Shown: positions 1 to 12,400 of the stretch, piece by piece
Layout: the number at the start of each line of letters is the position of its first letter
Numbering within the stretch: position 1 is the stretch's first letter
Assembly (NCBI GenBank): GCA_903813345.2
Contig: CAIIXF020000002.1
Location: 4,256,001-4,320,000 of the forward strand
DNA: 64,000 nucleotides
Direction of reading: 5' to 3'
DNA from: Owenia fusiformis
Lineage: Eukaryota; Annelida; Polychaeta; Sabellida; Oweniidae
Position numbers and translations under genes: made by a program
The notes under the pieces: model-generated
Database searches by the model: none
Told to the model about the DNA's origin: nothing
What the model saw: the letters and a program-made list of their open reading frames with translations, nothing else

Positions 1-984
1 TTATATTGTAAGAGTGGATCTAGATGGACCCAAAAAATACTTTAGACCCCCAGGGGAAGTGTATCAAGGTCAAGAAAATATGAATTTCAGTTAATCTTTA
101 TGTTTATTATTATCCTAAAATCAAAGGTACAGGGTGGGCCAAAAAAGGTAACCCAAACAAATCTTAATAACTCAATCATCCTAATGGGTTTTAAGTCATA
201 GTTGGTATAATAGAACCTTGTTCAATGTTCTTTCATGCAAGTTCTAGCAAGTTTTATTGGTTTATTTTAAATGGTCACGATTTTATGGCTATTTTACAAA
301 ACATGCTCCTAATGCCAAAACGTACCAAAATCACCCTGTTTTATACACTAGTTATCATTACATATTGAGGACCAAATTTCCATGATCTACAAATTGTACG
401 AGATAATCTGAAAACCTCGAGAAATGCAAAATATGGAAATTTATGAGAAATTTTGAGACCTCAATAACACCTTCAGTATTATGCAAATCAAATGTATGTA
501 AGAGTAGATTTCAAGTACAAATTATAGCTCAATTGAACTTTGATCAATGCATGTCTCCTTGCTTTAATAAACTGGCCATGGGGATATATATTAATTTGGA
601 GGTGTTTGGATACAGGTTTTACTGTATCATGAGATCTTTCACATTAGTTACGATCTACAGTGAAAGCATGTCTAATAACAATTGCCACTAGGATGAGACA
701 AAAGTGTTCAGATTAGGAGGTATTCAAATTCCAAGGTTTCTTAATATGTGGGTCAGCGGGAGTTAACTTTTTAGGACAGAAAAAATTAGCATTGAGAGGT
801 GTTCCGATTAGAAAGGTGTTCTGATATACAATAAAACCTATGTTATTGAACATTTTGCTGAGAAGGGTGTTCACTAGATCTAGAAAGAGGTGTTCACTAA
901 GACAGGTTTTACTATATTGGTTTTGAGTGGTCTACAGATATTTACATACTAAGTCAATGGGAGATTACAAATTTGGGATGAAGA

Positions 985-1150
985 AAAAGTACACTAAAAC
1001 CTGTTCTAGTGGAACACCTTTGGTACCTGTGTTCCACTTATCGAGGTTCATTTAACATTAAGTCAGTTGGTCTTGGGGCGCTCAAAAGTGTTCCACTAAC
1101 AGAAGTGTTCCACTTTTAGAGGTGTTCCACTTTACAGGTTTCACTGTATT
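985..1150. repeat. GTGTTCCAC-type dispersed element
   Basis: The ends read AAAACCTGT... and ...ACAGGTTTCACTGTA, an imperfect inverted terminal repeat. The inside repeats GTGTTCCAC and contains a TTAACATTAAGTCAGTTGGTC core. Recognisable relatives, in either orientation, are at about 5400-5460, 14567-14692, 16250-16560, 18300-18340 and 25690-25895. A variant with GTGTTCA instead is at about 700-920, 26070-26175, 27130-27330, 29990-30150 and 42950-43135. It looks like a non-autonomous DNA transposon (MITE) family. Confidence 0.6.
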
Positions 1151-2540
1151 CTCATTGAGATATATCTGTATCGAATGTGTTAATTAAACTATGATTTATC
1201 ACTGAGTAATAGCACATGTTATATATACGACATTTCACATGTTTTTGATGTTACCACTCAGAGCTGAAAATTGACATACCAGACCTATGCTTAAAATATC
1301 TAGTGGTCATATATTACTATTTAAAATATAATGACGATATATAGTGAAATTGCCATACAATGGAGCTAGCAGAAAATAAGCATGTATTCTGAAATATAGG
1401 GACTCCATCGTGCACCTACATAGTTGATTTTTAGAAAGGAACTCGGTGGAATAAGGATATTTCTAGTGACATTTTAAGAATAAAATTGAAATACAGGTAT
1501 CGTGATACAACTAGCTGTAGATTGCAAAACTATGAAAATTAGAGTCAACCTACTTTTACATTTAGGATGCATTGAATGAAATACAGAGACTAAAGCATTT
1601 TTGGAGGAATTTGAGTTTAGAAAGGATATTTTCACTCAGGTAGGACACTCCTCTAGTGTCAGGGCTTGGAATGTGTTTCATTCTCTCTGAACAAGGAAAA
1701 CTGGGGTAAGGGATGTGAGGCAGGGGAGGCAATTGCCTCGCTAAAATTTTACAGAGAATATTAATTCAAACATTTTTTCATTTCATTTTAGAGATTGATA
1801 GGGTCATTGCGCTTTAATTAATCCCTTCAAACGAAGTTCAGAGGGATACAGGGAATGCCTCCGTCCGTCTGTACATCCATCCTTCCGGGCTATAACTCAA
1901 ATACCGTTGGCCCAATTTTGTTCATATTTTGTAAACATATACCCTATGGGGGTAGAAGTTCTGCTTGAAAGCCAATTTTCAAAATGGCTGCTCATTCAAA
2001 AATGGCTGCCATTTTAGTGCAGATTTTACAAGCCTTGTCAAATTTTAGGTTATATGCCTCCAGCTATGTCCCTCAGCCTGTGAGGTATGGAGTTCAGTCT
2101 CAGTGATGTTTTTATATTTGACAAAAATACATTTAAAAATGCATTCATAGTGACTCTATACTTTCATTAAATATGTTACATTTATGATATAATTGTGATT
2201 ATGATCAAAATGCCTTGCGGGTGTCATTTATATGAATTAGGTAATGCTATTTCATAAAAAATGTATCAAATGCGTCATGCTTTTATTCAAAAGATGTTAT
2301 GAAGATTCAGTTCAATAAGAAATAGCGTAACTTCAACATTGAATATTTAAATGTACATTTGGTGTACTTTTGACATGTTTTATGTGCAAGAACTGAATAT
2401 AAATCTTTTAAGGACTAAATCTGAGAGGTAAAAGTAAAAATATGTACATTAAAAATATGAATTAAAAAAAATTTGAAAAAAATGTTTCACTTGTAAGGTC
2501 AGTTGGTCACTGTGCTTTGAATTTTTTTTTACTTTTGCAC

Positions 2541-2797
2541 ACCGGAATAGCCTGACAACAGTTGTCACAAACGGCGGACATAACCGTCGCTTCAACTCTT
2601 TAATCACTTGGTCCTCATTTCATGGGATTTTATCGTCTAACTGTACAATGAGTATAAAGACACTTTGATTGATTGTTGTTCCAAAAGAATTTAGTCTAGG
2701 TGCTCTATTAAGCGAAAATCTAATTGAAGTGACAGTTATGTCTGCCATTTGTGACAACGGTATCTGACTTTACCGTTGTCAGGCTGTTCCGGTATGT
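2541..2797. repeat. Foldback element, ACCGGAATAGCC family
   Basis: The left arm begins CACCGGAATAGCCTGACAAC and includes GGCGGACATAACCGTC. The right arm is the reverse complement, ending GTTGTCAGGCTGTTCCGG. The centre is unrelated AT-rich sequence. Relatives are a near-perfect palindrome at 49181-49306 and a one-armed copy at 62353-62470. Confidence 0.75.
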
Positions 2798-3425
2798 TAT
2801 GGATGTATTCTACAGAAGTAGACCATTTGACTCTCGTTTTATGTAGCCATTCTATATTTCACAACAGATATGTGGTACATTGCAATAAAGGAAATGATTG
2901 ATCATGTATGAAAAATTCTAAACACTAATTATCATAATGATTTGCTAAGTAGGTGCTTGTGCATTTAAAATTGTTGACAATGTGATATCCTTACAAAAAA
3001 GTTTCTTGTTTGATTTTCTTTCTTTTCATGTCTCTTGTAAGTTTATATTGTATGAAAACTAGAATTGAATAATAAATTGAATTGAATTAATGATTTGTGA
3101 TTAAAAAATTAGCAATAAATTGGGACTGTTTCTATACACTCTAAAAGTCAGCCTTGCAACATCGGGAAAAAGAATCCATTCAAGAACGTGTTCATTAAAT
3201 TCACCAAAAGTTCATTGAGCCCTGGGCTTCAATCTTTTACTTTAACATACATCGCAATCTGTTTGTTTTCCTTCATAGGATTAAAAAGGGAAAGAAACAT
3301 TCTGAAACTCATCACATTTTCTGACAAATCAAGACTGAAAAGGAAAGATAACATGGTTTATCATGATATAAAACAAAACTTCCTCATTGTGTATAATCTA
3401 CATCTTCTTCTTCCAGGATGTAGCA

Positions 3426-6400
3426 ATGAGTTGGCTGAAGAAATCCAAGGCGCCTGCTGCAGAGGCTAGCCCTCCCCCGGGGTTACCCAATGGTCGTCCC
3501 CGGAGCGAGACTGACCCTGAGACGTGCCTTGAAGTGTTTAAATCTCACTGGCATCAGGCGATTGTTATCATTCGGGATATCAATAATAGCCCAAACCCAG
3601 CAAAAAGTAAAGCCCCTGCCCAGGGAGTCAAATCCGATGATGTAGACGCAGTTATTAATTACATAGACCAGATGGTCCTCCTGTTAATCCGTGAAGCTAA
3701 AGAGGAGGACGGCTCCCAAGGATTAATGCTGGATTATTTACTAACCAATGGCATCTTAGATCTCCTTTTTGATTGGAGCGAAAAACAGAAGGAATTTCGA
3801 CTTAAACTTTTCACGCATCAATTGAAGGTCTATGAGATGTTGATCAGTCAAGCCCAGCAAAGTCTATTAGTGCATAAACCTTTGATTAAACCTATGATGC
3901 GATTGATAAGTCAATGTGCCGATCATCCTGGTACTATCGAACATCATCTAGTTTTACTTCTCCACCAATTGTGTATTAACCTTAGTAATGATGCGAGTCT
4001 CTTAGAGATTTTCTTCAGTGCAAGTGCGGACCATGGTCAAACAAAATTTCTGATTTTTTCTGCGCTGATACCCTTTGTCCATCGAGAAGGCACCGTGGGT
4101 CAGTCCGCACGTGATGCTCTACTGTTGATCATGGTTTTAACGAACAAACATGAGAGTATTGGGAACTACATCGCTGACAACTCCGACTTCTGCCCGGTGA
4201 GTGTCTTGTATTACTTTTTAGCTATTTCTGACCAATTTGACCAAGTGATATTGGATCAAATATCAACTTATATTGACAATGACTCTATGTATATTCACTT
4301 TTAAGAAAAAGGGAAGTTAAGAATGAGAAGTATAAGATCCCATGAAAATTAAATTGAGTTAAAGAGAATATTGATTTACATTGAAGCAAAAGGGGCTGCA
4401 CCTAACATGAAAAAATAAGGAAAGGTCAAAATGTCTCAAATTTGTGATATTCAAAAGTCTCAACTCAACAACAAGGCAAACATGAATTTCAGTTTGAGGC
4501 TAGATCATTTTCAAATCGTCAGGTGGATGCAACACCTGGTTTGGTTATGTCAGTCCTCAGATCACTGAGACCTGTTACTATGGAGAATGCATATGAGTTT
4601 ATATTTGTGTCTCACTTAACACCATGTTATTCTCATAATTCAATAATCATATTCCAATATACATGTCCTTCATGATTGTGCCAGTCCTGTATTGATCATC
4701 TTATTACTTTTTACCCAGGGTATTTAAAATACAGTGTAGTTATCTAACTGACGGGATTTCAGAAGGGATATATGGAAACTCTATCTACTTTTATGTCTCA
4801 GTGATATTCTCAGCATTAAAGCAAGTTGACGAAGCACCCACCTGAAAATCTATTCGCACCCACTTGAAAATGAGAAAAATCATGAAAAATGGGCATGTTG
4901 GGACCAAATTTGGTCTGAATTGTGAAAATGAGAAAAAACCTGTGGAGAAGACTTATCTGAAACACAAGATGACAGATTAGGTTCAATCCTGGTGCTGAAG
5001 AATGATTTGAAAAAATATGTTTTGTTCAGTGTAATTTGCTAATCCAGGTACTACTCTTTCTCTACTAAGAAACATGTAAACAATTACATCTTTATACATG
5101 ACCTTCATATATACAAATCAGCTATTGGTCATCATTTTATCTTGTATAACTTATTAATCAGGGTATGTAATGTACAGTAGCTATAAACTGTCAACATTTT
5201 AATAACCACAATTATCTTAAATATTGATAACTGATGTAAGAGAGATGATACTGACTATTCATCAACCTATAGACAGTTCAATACAAACATGTGTACTTTT
5301 ATGTAAACCCTATGTACAAATAAAATGCCTAGCTCAAAATGTGATCAACTTGTCAGGCTTGTTAAATATATTTAGTTAATGGGTAAGTAAGAGTAATATC
5401 TAGTGTTCCTTTTGTACGTTCTTTTCAAAAGTGTTCCATGTTACAAGTTTTACCATATGAAAAATATGCACATGATTTATTGATGCAACTAAAAAATGGT
5501 CCAGTAGTTGTGAACATTATCTTTTGCTGGTGTGGAACATCATACTTTTTCAGCATGTTGCAACTCTTCTATGGCGCATCTTTTCATCTTTTCAAAATCC
5601 TTACAACACACTCTTCATTTTAGTTCATTAACTACATAATAATATAATCGAGTCATTTTGTCTTTACAGGTATTGGCTACTGGACTCAGCGCTCTCTATT
5701 CCTCCTTGCCTTATAAACTTGAGATCAGGTTTGAAGATTGGAGTCGTCTAGAGGAAGAAGATTGGAAGAGAGTTCCTTCTCTCGTTATGTTTCTTAATTC
5801 GTTAGAGTTCTGTAATGCAGTAGTCCAGGTATGTCTATCAACATAATAATCCTTCACCATCACCACCTTCACCATTAATAGGAAAATTCAATGTCTAAAT
5901 GATATGATATTTGGAATTCATTGCAATCATTCAAAACAGCACCAAATGGAGTTTAGTGAATAACACCCAATTTTGCGACTCCACTGAATTCAGTGTTGTT
6001 TCAGAATCATTTTCACCATGATATGCAGTTTACTTGTTCAGATCAAGCAGTTCAGGGTGCAAAATAAGCAATGGTCTAGTGGTCCTGACCAGGTTCTTTA
6101 ATCTGGACTAGCATACAGCTTCCATACAGTTTCAGCATATATACATAAGTATATAGGGTGTCAAATAAGTCCCGTCCCCCCTGCTACAGCGAAAACCTTA
6201 ATAGATGGTACCTCGTATCTTGGTTTAGGCTGTAGAGGGGGGGGGGACGGGACTTATTTGACACCCTGTATAGAATTTCATTTCAGCTGGTCCATATTTC
6301 ATTTTTGACCTGTCTAACTTTTTTATGATGCACCATGTTGGGCATTATGTCATTTTTTCTATTTCCAGGTTGCCAGTCCTTGTGTACGAGATCAGCTCAT

Positions 6401-9400
6401 TAAATTTATCTACCATGGCTTTCTGAAGCCAGTCATTGGTCCAGCCCTCCACCAAGTAGGTGTAATATTTGTGGTATTGAAACACCTCCTGTGCAAACAT
6501 TCTAGTTGCCTCCTTTTCTAAAATTCTTATCATTCTACCTTGCTCTAATTAAGCAAGAGCTGTGTAGTAGACTAATTTGCCTTTTCTGTGTGATAATAAT
6601 AGAACAGCAAAACTTTACTATTTAGAATATTCTAAGGCTATTTCTTATATATTAGTCCATATATATTTACTCCTTTGTGTAGAATTCAATAGCAGAGAAT
6701 TACAGTACCTATAGTGATATTTCTAGTTAGGTTCTTTTGATCTATGTATATGTTGTATATGTATAAATCACTTGATATACGATCATAATATAAATTAAAA
6801 AAAGAAATACTGAATGAATTGAATTAAAATATTAATCAAGTTTTATATCGCTCCTGAATGGCTAATAATGTTCATTGTTATAAATTCTAGGAGCTCACGT
6901 GGGTAAGGAAAATGATGCCAGTTTCTCTGTAGCATGGAATATAGTAGACAACATTTTGGTCGCTTTTTACCAGTATTTTATTTCAGTTCATAAAGCACGA
7001 TTTGATTCCCGAATGCACATTTATGTCTCCTGATATTTTAGCTTTGTAAATATGTTTTTGGGATACTCTGTATGCAACTGGGTATTTCAGCATTCCTGGG
7101 ACACCCTGTAAATATAGTTGGTGTATTTACATTGTTTGGAACCTTGCCTGTGATTTTAGCTTCATAAATATATTTCCGGGACACCCTGTAAATATAGTTG
7201 GTGTATTTACATTGTTGGGAACCTTGCCTGAGATTTAAGCTTTGTAAATATATTTTTGGGACACCCTGTAATTATAGCTGGGTGTTTTTGGATTACTGGG
7301 ACACGCTGTAAATATAGTTGGTGCATTTACATTGTTTGGAACCTTACCTGTGATTTTAGCTTTGTAAATATATTTTTGGGACACCCTGTAAATGTGGCAA
7401 GGTATTTCAACATAACTGGGACACCCTGTAAATATAGTTTGTCTATTTACATTGTTGGGAACCTTACTTGTGATTTTAGCTTTGCAAATATATTTTTGGG
7501 ACACCCTGTAAATGTGGCAAGGTATTTCAACATAACTGGGACACCCTGTAAATATAGTTTGTTTATTTGCATTGTTGGGAACCTTACCTGTAATTTTAGC
7601 TTTGCAAATATATTTTTGGGACACCCTGTAAATGTGGCAAGGTATTTCAACATAACTGGGACACCCTGTAAATATAGTTTGTTTATTTACATTGTTGGGA
7701 ACCTTACCTGTGATTTTAGCTTTGTAAATATATTTTTGAACCAACCTGTAAATGCAGCTGGGTGTTTCTGCATTGCTGGGACACCCTGTAAATATAGTTT
7801 GTGTATTTTCATTTTTGGAAACATTACCTGTGTATGCTCTCGGGAATTTACACTGGACATCTTTCACATATGGCTTTTGAAATTGCAATGCGGAAATTTA
7901 GAACGTTGAATACCCTTAAAACTTAGGAAATGTAGAAAGCAACAGAGATATTGTGGGACACCCTGTAAATGCAGCTTATAGAAAATCAATGTATTATTTT
8001 GCATGGGAATTATTTAAGACTGGTGCTTGTTACATTTGCGCTTGACCTATTCCCCTCATTGAACTGGAAATGGTATCAGTGCTATGAAAATGTCATGTAA
8101 TAAACCTTAAAGGATGCAACCCATATCCAAGGATTTTATGGGGCTTACCTAGTTAAGACATGTGGTAGACCAAATCCCCATTTGTACCATATACAAATTC
8201 AGCGAGTGTTAATGGACTGGACAGGTTCGTCCTTTGAACCAGGCTGGTTGCAGGCAGTTGAGCCTGTCCGGTCCATTATCACCTGGCATGGGCGTAGGGC
8301 TATATTTTGAGTTGGTACGCGTTTTTATCAACTTTAAATGTTGACAATGGTAAACATACAGATACGGTAGGAAGCATAAATAAATTCACAAATAAATTAA
8401 TGCATTTTAACACATTTTTAATTTTTTTTTCAAATTCATTTGGTACGCCTGTGCGTATTTTGCGTAATAGGCGCTACGCCCATGCCTGGTGTGAGTTTTG
8501 AGAAATGTTTCTGAAACGTTCATATGATTAGTCTCAATATAGAACTAGTCAAAATTAATGTAAAAATTATTGGACGAAGAGTTGAAAATCTACTCCTAGA
8601 AATTAACTTTATCATAATGATAGTAAGTACTATACATCAGTATATAAATAAGTTTTACAGAAATCATCTTGTCTTATAGAATGCTATGGATGAGGTGGTT
8701 GCCGCCACTGCGTATCTGGAATTGTTTCTTCGCAAGATCACTGAACCTGCACTCATGCACATATTTCTCAAGTTCATCTGTACTGCCAGTTGCGATGAGA
8801 TCATCATCCTGGAGTCTTTGATAACACGTATTAATAGCAATACTAGGGTACGTATTAATAGCAATACTAGGTACGTATTAAAAGCAATACTAGGTATAAT
8901 TAATAGCAATACAAGGGTACGTATTAATAGCAAAACTAGGTATGTATTAATAGGAATACTAGGTATGTATTAATAGCAAAACTAGGTATGTATTAATAGC
9001 AATAGGTATGTATTAATAGCAATACTAGGTATGTATTAATAGCAATACTAGGTACGTATTAATAGCAATACTAGGTATATATTAATAGCAATACAAGGGT
9101 ATGTAGGATTCGTAGAATATGTAATTAGGATATCTCTAGTTGAGTCAAATCTGAAAGCATTTATCATACAGTAGTTGCAAAACTAGAAAAGATGTAAAAA
9201 CTGGCCTATGTCATGTTTAAAGTTATAAAGTTTGATTCCCTGTGTGCCACATTTTAGAATTCATGACTAAGGTTGAAAACATGATTGATGAATAGAACAA
9301 ATTAAAATCAGCTTAATGTCCTACTGGTTTTTTAACCAAATTCATCGCCACGAGTGAAAAGTGATTGCTTTGGTAGTCAGGCAGTTTTGAGTTTAGAATT

Positions 9401-12400
9401 ATGAAAAATTTGACCCAAAAACTCAAAACTACAAGGTGACCAAAAGATAGAACCCACAATTCTTTGAATAAAAGTTATGGGTTGTGCTTTTTTGGTCACC
9501 CTGTATTACAAAAAGAAAATTGATAGTAATATGTGTGTTTTTGCAGCTCTGCCTGGTGTCTCTCGCTTTGTTCACGACACTAGTTGACCTGAAATGTGAA
9601 GACGTCATGTACCAGTTAGTGTTCAAGTAAGTTTTCATGTTTCAATTATATTGTATATTAGTTCTCATTCCAGGAAACTGAGGAGAAAACTGGGTGAGAT
9701 TGTAATTCTGTTTTTCAAGATTTTTCAATTGCTCAACTGGCAAAAAGATTATCATTTCACTAATTCTGACAAAGAAATTTCAAAACTGATCAAAAATCTC
9801 AATTGTTCATGATCTCCTTGGCGCTCAGTAAAAGATGTATAACTCTATTGACCATTCACCTACACAGCCAATATAATTCGGCGCTGTTTCAGCATCGAAA
9901 AAATTCGGCGCTGTTGCGGCACTGTTCCGGCACCGAAACATTTCAACACCAAAATGTGGCACCGGACTAGTCAGTCCATTTGGCGATGAAACGGCACCGA
10001 AATTTGGCACCAAAACGGCGTCGAAAATCAGATTGCATTTTGGGGGTGTAAATAATGTCAACTATATGTTGTAGATATTTGATACCGTGCACACATGTAA
10101 TGGTCAGTCAGAGGCGCTCAGTAAAGGATGTTGATCTCTATGGGAAAGCTGCAGACAAGTTGCTATCTCTAAGACCAGCTTGTAGCATACCTGATGACAG
10201 TATACCTGGAACACCTGACTCAGAAAACTCCAGGTAACGGCAGAAAAGCTTGTTATTCATGAACATTTTTATTTCATGCGTAGACTGGCCGCAAGTCTCT
10301 GTCTTCTATTTTCCAGATTTATGCATTTTTGAATAATTCCTGAACTGGGATCAGAAGTCCATAGTTGTCTTCTTAAACACTTTTTATCTCAAAATATTTT
10401 GATGAAGTGTAATATCTGGCTGTTGAATCGAAAAAAAATTGATTTTAATTTAATTAAGTGACTTATTTAGCATCCCTGAGTCAGCTCATCATATTACGCT
10501 ATTTGAAATAAGACTCATTGAGACTTGTGGCAATGTGTCTCATTTTATCTGAATATTGAGATTTGGCTAGATTTTGTGTCTGTTATGTAGTTTTGAAAGC
10601 CCCATGTCTCATTTTCATTTGATTTAACTAGGGATTGTATCAATACAGCAATGTTTGGCAAGATTTATGGTTATTTTTTGAGGAGGGTTCAATATTTTTT
10701 GTTTGGGTGTTGATTTTAGAGCTAGGTATGATATAATGTGATCTTGTAAATGTAATTTTATTTTCGTGAGAGGAATGCGAAATCCCATTTCGTTAAACAA
10801 ATACATTTAAGTGTAAAACAGTTAATTCAATAGGATTATTTTTGTTGTATCTTTATTTTACCCGTTTGGTCAAAATATCTCTGTGTTTCACCATTTTGGT
10901 AATTTTCAGATTTTTAAAATAAGGCAATGATATTTCAATTACAAATATGAAAATTCCATTCTTTGCTAGACATTGCTGTTATGATACAATCCGCCATAAA
11001 CATTACACATTATACCAGAATTAAACTAGATTAGAACCATAGCATTTTACATATTTCATTTTCTGCATGCATGTATTTTGACTATATTAACCTTCTAGTC
11101 AGCTGGGGTTTCATTATATTTCTAACAGACAAAATAAATGAAAGCAACAGGCAAAATTATTAGAAATTGGAATTTTAAAATGAAAACAGTCGCAAAATTC
11201 TTAGCTAAAGTTATAGATATTTTGGAGAAATAACAGAAAAAAATCTCCAATTGCCTGTTTTTAATGAAACTCCTGCTTCTATGTTTTACCATCCCCATTT
11301 ATATATAATTTTTATTAATATTATTATTCTTTAGTCTTACACATTTTCAAAAAGCACACACTGGTTATTTAGCTTTATTTTAAAATATTTTATATTTTGT
11401 TTTGCATGTTCAGAGCATGATAGGGTGTACCGAAAAAATGCAACGCACCTTTAATGCCACTGGCGATTTGGTCCCTCATGTTTGATCTGTATCTTAAAAA
11501 ATATGTTGTTAAAAACTTAGCAAAGTGTATCTTTTAACCAATAATACAGGGTGTCCAGAAAGTAGATGGACCATATTTTTTCCTTTTACTTCCACATAAA
11601 TGCCACAATCGGGTTAATTTTTGGCAAAAATGTACATTGGTCAATGCATGACATTATGTTAAGGTGTAAAATGTTTGAAATCTCCTTCCATTTTTATTTG
11701 ATGCCTATTTTTACATTTATGTCAATAATTAAACTGATCATGACATTTATGTGGAGGTTAAAGGAAAAATCTTTTGTCCACTTTTTTCTGGTCACCCTGT
11801 ATAAGAGTTATTTGTTGGGTTGCATTTTTTGGTACACCCTGTACAACTTGTACTTTTGAATATTGTGTGTGCCTCTTGAAAGTAAAGTAGTCCTTTCCCA
11901 CAATTCTCTTTTAGTCACGCCTCTCGTCCCTCCTTTGATAAACTGACCAATCACAGTCAACCTAAACCACGACGAGTAAGTCGTTTAATAAAGGGCAAAA
12001 ATAATATAAGGTAAAGATATTTAACCTCCGCAGTGATCTTTTTATTAGCATTCAAACTAATGGGGCTAATGACGAATTAGAAAGGTCCACTTGATTTAGT
12101 GGACTACAGTACACCCCCTACATAAATTTGGTAACTGTAAGTCCCTTTTGGAGCACTTATCATAGGCTGTTTATGTTTGGCAATTTAAAATATTCACCAA
12201 ATTTTTCATAAAGGAGTAGTAATTTGGTAATAATATTTGGTAATTTGGTAATAGGCTGTTTATGTTTGGCAATTTAAAATATTCATCAAATTCATAAATT
12301 TCCATACTATTGTAAGTATGAAACAAAATTAAGATTCAAAAATTGACAAGGCTATGATATGATATCCACAAAAACTTCCAGTTGCCAAACTTATGGAGGG

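Larger units (their letters stand above)
1..3425. other. Region upstream of FHIP1, repeats only
   Basis: No convincing coding exon was found here; the few ORFs are short and AT-rich with no recognisable domain. It holds a GTGTTCA/GTGTTCC-type repeat (about 700-1150), a dispersed element with a CCGTCCGTCTGT motif (about 1797-2110) and a foldback element (2541-2797). An acceptor-like TTCTTCTTCCAG ends at 3417, just before the FHIP1 start codon, so at least one 5' UTR exon probably lies in this stretch or beyond the window. Confidence 0.6.

Noticed and set aside
443-691. 82-aa ORF near the window start
   Set aside because: AT-rich, overlaps a dispersed repeat, and no domain or splice context.
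5438-5623. 61-aa ORF before FHIP1 exon 2
   Set aside because: It overlaps a GTGTTCC-type repeat and contributes nothing to the spliced FHIP1 frame.
6345-6533. Minus-strand 62-aa ORF
   Set aside because: It is the shadow of FHIP1 exon 3 on the opposite strand.
7235-7909. 217-aa ORFs on both strands
   Set aside because: They lie wholly in a 120-bp, MITE-derived tandem repeat.
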